The translations under genes and the position numbers were made by a program. DNA of 64,000 nt, taken from Desulfobulbus sp. GTDB lineage: Bacteria > Desulfobacterota > Desulfobulbia > Desulfobulbales > Desulfobulbaceae. The stretch covers positions 1 through 64,000 of the forward strand of contig QZJD01000025.1 of assembly GCA_003604995.1 (NCBI GenBank), written 5' to 3'. Under the pieces are notes generated by a model that did not search any database, had not been told where the DNA came from, and worked only from the letters and a program-made list of their open reading frames with translations. Shown piece by piece: positions 56,740 to 64,000 of the stretch (position 1 is the stretch's first letter; each line of letters opens with the position of its first letter).

Positions 56740-57794
56740 TAATCGACCTGCCCGGCAAGATTGTGCTGCACGGCGTGGAAGACGTCAGCCACCGCAATGT
56801 CCTCCATGCACTGGAAATGCTTCTTCGGGCAATGGGTCTCCAGGCAGGGACTGCAAGCAAGATCGGTGCGGACGACCGTGGCACGGCTGGAGAACGGCCC
56901 GGTGGTTACCGGGTTGGTGGATCCGAAGATGGCCACCGTCGGCGTGTCAAGGGCGGCGGCCACGTGCATCAGCCCGGAGTCGTTGGTCACGAAGGCGTGG
57001 CAGCGGCTGATCAGGCCCATGGCCTGGGCCAGAGAGGTGCGGCCGGTCAGGTCCCGGACCCGGCACCGGTCACCGCAGGCCGAGATGATCTCTGTCGCGG
57101 CCGACCGGTCGGCGTCGGTGCCGAAAACAAGCAGCACGGTGTCGGAAAACTCCTGCAGCCGCGCGGCCAGAGCCGAAAATTTATCGGCAGGCCAGCGTTT
57201 GGCCGGGCCGTAGGAGGCGCCCGGATTGAGACCGATGATCTTGCCGCCGGCCGGTATCTCCGTCCGCAGAAAATCAGCGGCCCACGCGTCCCCTTCCGGG
57301 GGCACCACCAGTTCCAGATCGTCGGGACCGGACTCGCAGCCGAGTCCCCGTACCATTTCCTGGTAATAGTGAACCTGGTGGACGACCTTAATCTCCGCAG
57401 TTCGCTTGACCCCGTGGGTCAGCAGCAGGCCGCGGCCGTCGCTGGTGTAGCCCGCCCTGACCGGTATGCCGGCGAGCAGGGTGATAAAGGCCGCCTCAAA
57501 GGCATTCTGCAACAGGATCGCCGCGTCAAACCTCTCCCGCTTCAGCTCGGCGGCAAGGACGAATTTGCCCCGGAGTCCGGCATGGCGGCCGTTTCGTTCA
57601 TACGGCAGGATCCGGTCCACCCGCGGGCTGGCTCGGAATACGTCCGCAACCCAAGGCAGGGCCAGCAAGGTGATTTCCGCCTCGGGAAAGCACTGCCGGA
57701 TGGACCGGACCGCCGGGGTGGTCATCACCGCGTCGCCGATCCAGTTGGTGGAGCGGATCAGTATCCTGCGCAGACTGTGGGACAAAAAGGCCAT
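56739..57794 (-). CDS. waaF: Lipopolysaccharide heptosyltransferase II
   Basis: RILIRSTNWIGDAVMTTPAVRSIRQCFPEAEITLLA, GLNPGASYGPAKRWPADKFSALA, FVTNDSGLMHVAAALDTPTVAIFGSTNPV. Confidence 0.95.
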   Translation of the reverse strand: MAFLSHSLRRILIRSTNWIGDAVMTTPAVRSIRQCFPEAEITLLALPWVADVFRASPRVDRILPYERNGRHAGLRGKFVLAAELKRERFDAAILLQNAFEAAFITLLAGIPVRAGYTSDGRGLLLTHGVKRTAEIKVVHQVHYYQEMVRGLGCESGPDDLELVVPPEGDAWAADFLRTEIPAGGKIIGLNPGASYGPAKRWPADKFSALAARLQEFSDTVLLVFGTDADRSAATEIISACGDRCRVRDLTGRTSLAQAMGLISRCHAFVTNDSGLMHVAAALDTPTVAIFGSTNPVTTGPFSSRATVVRTDLACSPCLETHCPKKHFQCMEDIAVADVFHAVQHNLAGQVD

Positions 57795-57799
57795 ATTGT

Positions 57800-59551
57800 T
57801 TATTCGGCGTGTTGGAGCAGCAGCTCGGCCAGCCCCTTGCGGGCGAATTCTATATCCGGATCCATGGACAGGGCCACCTGATAGTTGTGCATGGCCTCCT
57901 CAATATTACCCAGATGCTGGAGATTTATCGCCAGGTTCGCGTAATCGATGGCCGAGACCGGATTCAACTCGACAGCCCGCCGGAAGTGGTGCGCCGCCTC
58001 CTCAAAGCGCTGGCCCTTGAAATGGCAGACGCCCAGCATGTTGTGAATATCGGGCCGCTCGTCGTCATGCCGGCGACCCTCCTCCAGGACGCTGATCGCC
58101 TCGTCGAAACGGGCCAGATCCCTGAGACAGCACCCCTTGTAGGAGTACAGATAGGGGATATCCTCCTCGGCGGGCCGCAGGGTGAGGGCCCGGTCGAAAT
58201 GGCCCAGGGCCTCAGCGACCAGCCCCTGGTCGTAGAGATTCTTGCCCCGGTAGAATTCCAGGTAGTAGGCGTCCGGCAGCTGCTGCTGCATCTCGGTGAG
58301 CTTGGCCTCCAGGGCGGCGGGGTCAAGGAGCTGGGCGGCCAGCTTGGCCGCGAACAGCGCTGCGTCGCCCCCGGCGGCCCGTTCCCGGAAATGGGCGCCC
58401 GGGACAATGGTGTAGAAGGTCGGGATCCTGAGTTCGGGGTGCATGGTATCCAGGACAAACACCTCCATGTTGATCCGCTCCAGCGCCCGGATGCAGTTCT
58501 CCAGCTCCCGGCGGAAATCTGCGTCCCCCACGTTGACCATCTCGTCGATGTGGATCATCCGTTCCGGCCGGACCACATAATCCACTTCTTCCAGACTGAG
58601 GGGCTTGGGCAGGCCGCTGGCCACATAGTTGGCCGAGGTATGGAAATCGCCGGCCAGCTGGGCCACCTCGGTGAGGGCGCGGATCAGGGCCTTGTTCGGA
58701 TCAGGGGTGGTGCCGGCGGTATAGACGATCTCGCTCTTGACCGGAAAGGTGGACGGATCCCAGCACAGGGCACCCACGGTGGGAATGCCCGTGTCCAGTG
58801 AGAAATCGTTCAGATAGACCTTGATGCCGCAGCGCTCGAATTTGTCGAGGAGCTGGCGGGCCACCGGAACCTTGATTGACTCCGGGTCGATGCCCGGGGT
58901 GCGCAACCGCTCCCGGGTGATCACCGCGCAGACATGACGTTCAACGATCTCGCAGACCCCCTGCAGAATCCCTTCTTCCGTAGTGTTGCCGGCCGAGGGC
59001 CCGTTGAACTCGTTGATCGCGAAAAACCAGCTGAAGGGCACCATGACCTCGCCGCCTCTGGTCAGGTTGGTCGCCCAGGTCCACTGCATGGGCAGACCTT
59101 TGAGCAGTTCGGCGAGCATCTCGGGGCTGAGGTTTCTGTCGTGCACCGAGGTGAGCAGAAAATCGATATCCAGGACCGGATAGCCTGCCTGCCGCATCCG
59201 TTCATAGTCACCCACCACGAAGTTGGCGGGATTCCTGATGAAGCTGAAAAAACTGAAGCGTTCCCCGAGCTCCATGCAGGCACTGGCCCGCGATTGAACC
59301 GGGGTGGACCCCTTGCCCATCTGCTTCTTATTGCCGATGGTGTTCAGGGCATCCTTGCCGCACATGCTGAAATAGACGGGGATGTCAAGTCGGCCGGTAT
59401 CGATGCGCCGCACTTCCTTGAGAATGTCCAGGTTGACCTCCGCAAGCCGTTGCATGAACCGGTCGATGGTCTCCTGCGGGGTGCAGGCCTTGTCCTGGTC
59501 ATAGGTGTACTGCTTGCGACAATCCGCCAGCCTGATAGTTTTCTTCTCCAT
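57800..59551 (-). CDS. YcaO-like protein with C-terminal TPR repeats
   Basis: KGSTPVQSRASACMELGERFSFF, NGPSAGNTTEEGILQGVCEIVERHVCAVI, ALIRALTEVAQL; C-terminal TPR IDYANLAINLQHLGNIEEAMHNYQVALSMDP. Confidence 0.88.
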   Translation of the reverse strand: MEKKTIRLADCRKQYTYDQDKACTPQETIDRFMQRLAEVNLDILKEVRRIDTGRLDIPVYFSMCGKDALNTIGNKKQMGKGSTPVQSRASACMELGERFSFFSFIRNPANFVVGDYERMRQAGYPVLDIDFLLTSVHDRNLSPEMLAELLKGLPMQWTWATNLTRGGEVMVPFSWFFAINEFNGPSAGNTTEEGILQGVCEIVERHVCAVITRERLRTPGIDPESIKVPVARQLLDKFERCGIKVYLNDFSLDTGIPTVGALCWDPSTFPVKSEIVYTAGTTPDPNKALIRALTEVAQLAGDFHTSANYVASGLPKPLSLEEVDYVVRPERMIHIDEMVNVGDADFRRELENCIRALERINMEVFVLDTMHPELRIPTFYTIVPGAHFRERAAGGDAALFAAKLAAQLLDPAALEAKLTEMQQQLPDAYYLEFYRGKNLYDQGLVAEALGHFDRALTLRPAEEDIPYLYSYKGCCLRDLARFDEAISVLEEGRRHDDERPDIHNMLGVCHFKGQRFEEAAHHFRRAVELNPVSAIDYANLAINLQHLGNIEEAMHNYQVALSMDPDIEFARKGLAELLLQHAE

Positions 59552-59562
59552 TGCAACCTCTC

Positions 59563-60066
59563 TCACGATTCATCAATCCTTGCAATCAGGGATGCGGCGA
59601 TGCATGCCTGGTGCAGGTCAGCCAACCGCTCCCGCCATTGTTGGCCGTGCGGGACAAGCCGTACGTTTCTTGCCCCGTCGCCGGCATCGCTGAGCGTTAT
59701 TTCCAGACGGTCCGGCGGCGTCAGTCTGCCCAGCCGGTCGGGCCACTCCACCACCGTCACCCCATCTGCCACAATGTAGTCCATCAAGCCGGATCCTTCA
59801 ACATCATCTTCACCGCCGAGACGGTAGCAATCGATGTGGTAGAGAGGAAGCCGCCCCGGATATTCCAGCAGCAGACTGAATGAGGGGCTGATAACATAGC
59901 ATTCGGGCGGAACATCCAGGCCGGCCGCGATGAACTGGGTCAGGGTGGTCTTGCCGGCACCCAGGTTTCCGGAAAGCAGCAATAGATCGCCGGCCCTGGC
60001 GCCCCGGCCGAGAATCCGGCCCAAGGCCTCTGTATCGGTCAGACTGTGGAGGACGAGTTCAAGCAT
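59563..60066 (-). CDS. tsaE: tRNA threonylcarbamoyladenosine biosynthesis ATPase TsaE
   Basis: LLLLSGNLGAGKTTLTQFIAAGLDV, VISPSFSLLLEYPGRLPLYHIDCYRL, VTVVEWPDRLG. Confidence 0.94.
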   Translation of the reverse strand: MLELVLHSLTDTEALGRILGRGARAGDLLLLSGNLGAGKTTLTQFIAAGLDVPPECYVISPSFSLLLEYPGRLPLYHIDCYRLGGEDDVEGSGLMDYIVADGVTVVEWPDRLGRLTPPDRLEITLSDAGDGARNVRLVPHGQQWRERLADLHQACIAASLIARIDES

Positions 60067-60080
60067 CGAAGCAGTCCCGC

Positions 60081-61910
60081 CTATTTGACAGTTCCATCCC
60101 ACCAGGTCATGAGCAACTGGTCCGGCGAGTAGTACAGGGGCAGGATTTCTGGCTGCCTGAACCGACTTGAATAGGCGAGCCGATGGCTGGCCAGGTACCA
60201 GTGGGGCACCACGTAATAGCCGAACCAGAGCACCCGGTCCAGGGCGCGGCAGGCGGCGGTCAGCTCTTCCTGGGTGGTGGCGTAGATGATCGCGTCAACC
60301 AAATGGTCCACCACCGGGCTTTTGATCCCGGCATAATTGCGGGAGCCGCTCCGATCAGCGGCTGCGGAATGCCAGTAATCCCGCTGTTCATTGCCCGGAG
60401 ATTGGGACTGGCCGAAGACATTGACGATCATGTCGAAATCAAAGTTTTTGACCCGGTCAGTGAACAGGGCCTGGTCAATGGTGCGGTACTGGGCACGAAT
60501 CCCCAGTTTCTCGAGGTTCTTGACATACGGGGCCAGGACTCGCTCAAAGGAGGGTTCGCCCAGCAGAATCTCAAATTTGAATTCCTCACCCTTGGCGTTG
60601 CGCAGCGCGCCACCCCGCACCTCCCAGCCGGCCTGGGCCAGGAGTTTCTTTGCCTCGAGCAGATTGGCCCGCAGGCTGTCCGGCGGCCTGGTGCTCGGCG
60701 GAATCAGCTCGGCAGTGAAGACCTCGGGGGGCAGCTCGTCGCGGAAAGGCTCGAGCAAGGCGAGTTCAGCCCCTTGCGGCAGGCCGGTTGCAGCCAGCCC
60801 TGAGTTGCTGAAAAAGCTGTTATTGCGGGTATACTGGTCAAAAAACAGCGAAGTGTTGATCCACTCGAAATCCAGCGCAAGCCCCAGGGCCTTGCGGACA
60901 AGCCGGTCCTGAAAAAGAGGCCGGCGGGTGTTGAAGACAAATCCCTGCATGCCGGCGTTATTTTTATGCGGGAAAAGCTTTTTCACCAGGACCCCGCTGT
61001 CAAAGGGGCGCCCCACCAGATCCCGCTGCCACTGCTTGGCGATATTCATCGCCATGAAATCAAACTCCCCGGCCTTGAATGCCTCCACCGCCACCACCTG
61101 GTCCTTGTAGTACCGAACCGTGATCCGGTCAAAATTGAACATGCCCTTGCGGGCCGGATGATCCTGCGCCCAATAGTCGGGATTGCGGCGATAGGAAATG
61201 GCTTTGCCTGGATCAATCTTGTCGACGAGGTAAGGGCCGGAAGCCACGGGCGGGACCATGGACTTTTCCCCTTGGGCGTCAAAGGGATTTTTTTCATAAA
61301 AAGCCTTGGACATGACCGGCAGTTGAGCGGCGATCATGTGCAGTTCCCGGTTGACCCGTTGAAAATGGAACCGGATCCGCGCCGGCCCCAGGATTTCGGC
61401 TTCCCTGATATCCTGGAGATAGATCTGATAAAAAGGATGGGCCTTGTCGCTTTTCAGGGTCTCGAGGGAAAATTTCACATCCTCCGCGGTGACCGGCGAG
61501 CCGTCAGAGAAACGGGCGCGCTCGTCAAGGGTAAAGGTAACCGATAAGCGGTCCTGGGCCAGCTCGATATCCTTGGCGATCAGGCCGTATTCGGCAAAGG
61601 GTTCGTCCAGGCTCGGCACGGCCAGGGTCTCGAAAATCAGGCTTTCCAGACCGTAAGGGGACGCGCCTCTAAGGGTGAAGGGATTCATTTTGTCAAAGGT
61701 GGTGCCCAGATCATGCAGGGTCAGACTGCCCCCTTTTTTCGCATCCGGCGCAACATAGTCAAAACGGCTGAAGCCGTCCGGGTACTTGAGTTTTCCGTCA
61801 ATGCTGATCCCGTGAGCGGCCTGGAGCGGCAACGGCATGAGCAGGGCCAGGAGGATGACCAGCCACACGGATAAACTGGTCAATGTTTTCAGTCTGTACG
61901 AATCCATCAT
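60081..61910 (-). CDS. Extracellular solute-binding protein (peptide ABC transporter, YejA-like)
   Basis: Signal peptide; FSRFDYVAPDAKKGGSLTLHDLGTTFDKMNPFTLRG, LTFTLDERARFSDGSPVTAEDVKFSLE-type SBP family 5 motif, YVVPHWYLASHRLAYSSRFRQP. Confidence 0.93.
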   Translation of the reverse strand: MMDSYRLKTLTSLSVWLVILLALLMPLPLQAAHGISIDGKLKYPDGFSRFDYVAPDAKKGGSLTLHDLGTTFDKMNPFTLRGASPYGLESLIFETLAVPSLDEPFAEYGLIAKDIELAQDRLSVTFTLDERARFSDGSPVTAEDVKFSLETLKSDKAHPFYQIYLQDIREAEILGPARIRFHFQRVNRELHMIAAQLPVMSKAFYEKNPFDAQGEKSMVPPVASGPYLVDKIDPGKAISYRRNPDYWAQDHPARKGMFNFDRITVRYYKDQVVAVEAFKAGEFDFMAMNIAKQWQRDLVGRPFDSGVLVKKLFPHKNNAGMQGFVFNTRRPLFQDRLVRKALGLALDFEWINTSLFFDQYTRNNSFFSNSGLAATGLPQGAELALLEPFRDELPPEVFTAELIPPSTRPPDSLRANLLEAKKLLAQAGWEVRGGALRNAKGEEFKFEILLGEPSFERVLAPYVKNLEKLGIRAQYRTIDQALFTDRVKNFDFDMIVNVFGQSQSPGNEQRDYWHSAAADRSGSRNYAGIKSPVVDHLVDAIIYATTQEELTAACRALDRVLWFGYYVVPHWYLASHRLAYSSRFRQPEILPLYYSPDQLLMTWWDGTVK

Positions 61911-62284
61911 ATTTCGCTCTGTTTGGATGGGTAGCGGGAAAAACGCGGAAGAGTCACTTATAGCCGATAATTTATTCTCCGACAACCTTGATGACCACGC
62001 AAAAGAAGCCAAAACACCGCGCATCCCCCACCGTAATTTCAGCAACTTATAAGACCCGTCAGCTTCGGCAAAGCACTTTTCGCGGGACCGCCGATCCCCA
62101 AAAAAACCTGATCTTATACCCCGAGGGTCAGGCGCTGAAAGACCGTGAGGGCGACTTCCCCTCACCGACCGCGATAGCGCATGAAAAAATTGACTGATCC
62201 GGCCGGGCGGTGTAAAAAATAAAGTTTACCTGTAAACATGCCGGGCTTGCCGGTTTCCAATTTTTCTAAGACAAAGGATCAGTT

Positions 62285-63571
62285 ATGGGCAAGACCATCG
62301 CGGAAAAGATCTTTGCCGCGCACCTGCGGGACACACCGACACCGGACAATATGGTCCTGGACATCGACGTGGTCATGTGCCACGAGATTACCACCCCCAT
62401 CGCCATCATGGACCTGATGGAAAAGGGCATGGATCGGGTTTTCAACCCCGACCGGATCAAGGCGGTCATCGACCATGTCACCCCGCCCAAGGACTCCAAG
62501 ACCGCGACGCAGGCCAAAATCATGCGAGAGTGGGCAAGGCGGCATAATATCAAAGATTTCTTCGATATCGGCCGCAACGGTGTCTGCCACGCCCTGTTCC
62601 CGGAAAAAGGCTTTATCCGGCCCGGCTACACCGTGATTATGGGGGACTCCCACACCTGCACCCACGGGGCCTTCGGCGCATTTGCCGCCGGCGTCGGCAC
62701 CACGGACCTGGAGGTGGGCATCCTCAAAGGGGTCTGTGCCTTCCGGGCACCGAAAACCATGCGCATCGAGGTCAGCGGGATTGTTCCCCGTGGTGTTTTT
62801 GCCAAGGATATCATTCTCCATATCATCAAGGAGTTGACGGTTAACGGCGCCACCGATCAGGTCATGGAATTTCGCGGGCCGGTGGTGGACGCCATGGACA
62901 TGTCCTCCCGGATGACCCTTTGCAACATGGCGGTGGAGGCTGGCGCCACCAGCGGCATCTGTCTGCCGGACCGGATCACCGCTGAATATCTGTGGCCGTT
63001 CATCCAGAACAACTATCCCTCCCTGGAGGCGGCGGTGGAGGATTTTCGCAAGTGGCACTCGGATCCGGACGCATTCTATACCCGGACCCTTACCGTGGAT
63101 GTCAGCGGCCTGGAGCCCCAAATCACCTTCGGCTTCAAACCCGATCAGGTCAAGGACATTAAGGAACTGGCCGGCACTCGGGTGGATCAGATCTATATCG
63201 GCTCGTGCACCAACGGGCGGATCGAGGATATCCGCGCCGCGGCGTCCGTCCTCAAAGGCCGCAGGATTGCCGACCATGTGCGCGGCATCCTGACCCCGGC
63301 TACCCCGGCCATTTACTCCATGGCCCTGGACGAGGGGCTTATCAAAATTTTCATGGACAGCGGCTTCTGCGTGCTCAACCCGACCTGTGGTGCCTGCCTG
63401 GGAATGAGCAGCGGCGTCCTGGCCGAGGGCGAGGTTTGCGCCTCCACCACCAATCGCAATTTTAACGGGCGGATGGGCAAAGGCGGCATGGTTCACCTGA
63501 TGAGCCCGCTGAGCGCAGCGGCGGCGGCGATCACCGGCGAGATCACCGACCCCCGACAGTTTCTCGACTGA
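62285..63571 (+). CDS. leuC: 3-isopropylmalate dehydratase large subunit
   Basis: GKTIAEKIFAAHLRDTP, VIMGDSHTCTHGAFGAFAAGVGTTDLEV, YIGSCTNGRIEDIRAAASVLKGR, NPTCGACLGMSSGVLAEGE. Confidence 0.94.
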   Translation: MGKTIAEKIFAAHLRDTPTPDNMVLDIDVVMCHEITTPIAIMDLMEKGMDRVFNPDRIKAVIDHVTPPKDSKTATQAKIMREWARRHNIKDFFDIGRNGVCHALFPEKGFIRPGYTVIMGDSHTCTHGAFGAFAAGVGTTDLEVGILKGVCAFRAPKTMRIEVSGIVPRGVFAKDIILHIIKELTVNGATDQVMEFRGPVVDAMDMSSRMTLCNMAVEAGATSGICLPDRITAEYLWPFIQNNYPSLEAAVEDFRKWHSDPDAFYTRTLTVDVSGLEPQITFGFKPDQVKDIKELAGTRVDQIYIGSCTNGRIEDIRAAASVLKGRRIADHVRGILTPATPAIYSMALDEGLIKIFMDSGFCVLNPTCGACLGMSSGVLAEGEVCASTTNRNFNGRMGKGGMVHLMSPLSAAAAAITGEITDPRQFLD

Positions 63572-63608
63572 GAATCGAGTAATTCATACAATTGCATCAG
63601 GAGACAAG

Positions 63609-64000
63609 ATGAAACAGTTCGGCGGCCCTGCATACTTTATCGACAGAGGCGACATCAATACCGATGAAATCATTCCGGCGAAATATCTGACCGAGATCTC
63701 CAAGCAGGCCCTCAAGCCACATCTGCTGGAAGACCTGCACCTGGAAGGCCAGGAATTCGATCCTCTTTCCCAGCAGTTCCAGCGGGCGAAAGTCCTGGTC
63801 ACCCGCTCCAACTTCGGTTGCGGTTCATCCCGCGAGCATGCGGTCTGGGCACTGGAGGTCAATGACATCAACCTGGTGATCGCCGAGAGCTTTGCCCGAA
63901 TCTTCCGGCAGAACATGTTCAACTGCGGCATCCTGGCGATTACTCTTGATCCGGCCGACCTCAACCGCCTCTTTGCGTTGCGGGAGGGGTGCGAGATCAG
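63609..64000 (+). CDS. leuD: 3-isopropylmalate dehydratase small subunit (3' truncated by window)
   Basis: FIDRGDINTDEIIPAKYL, VTRSNFGCGSSREHAVWAL, VIAESFARIFRQNMFNCGIL. Confidence 0.92.
   Translation, partial: MKQFGGPAYFIDRGDINTDEIIPAKYLTEISKQALKPHLLEDLHLEGQEFDPLSQQFQRAKVLVTRSNFGCGSSREHAVWALEVNDINLVIAESFARIFRQNMFNCGILAITLDPADLNRLFALREGCEI

Noticed and set aside
62279-63496. 405-aa minus-strand ORF opposite leuC
   Set aside because: Antisense shadow of leuC; no motifs.
1-64000. CRISPR arrays, rRNA or tRNA genes, prophage or secretion-system clusters
   Set aside because: No regularly spaced direct repeats, rRNA signatures, convincing tRNA T-arm/CCA patterns or phage structural genes seen on manual reading; tRNAscan-SE/Infernal would be decisive.

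Overview
GC-rich bacterial chromosomal window, probably Desulfobacterota/Desulfobulbales-like judging by gene content (inference, no search run). Coding is dense and mostly housekeeping: central carbon (pyk, pfk, glgP), amino acids (lysC, cimA, leuC, partial leuD, serC, shikimate kinase), tRNA/rRNA modification (rlmN, trmL, miaA, miaB, tsaE), parC/parE, recJ, purB, LPS heptose genes, thiD and coaX. No rRNA, tRNA or CRISPR array was recognised. Main points of interest: (1) a peroxiredoxin that the ORF track splits in two, with an in-frame TGA at the peroxidatic Cys position and a SECIS-like hairpin just downstream, i.e. a probable selenoprotein; (2) a self-contained transcription unit, below the ORF-length cutoff, with promoter, structured leader, strong SD, a 48-aa secreted CxxCH peptide and a terminator; (3) three copies of a ~180-bp MITE-like element with 17-bp terminal inverted repeats and 4-5 bp target duplications, two of them bracketing a lipase gene; (4) an HD-GYP / SH3 / M48 protease / CHASE2-cyclase operon; (5) an atypical kinase-like + UspA pair next to a TPR-MshEN protein; (6) an orphan YcaO-TPR protein; (7) a small ferritin-like protein resembling the encapsulin-associated type, with no shell gene nearby.
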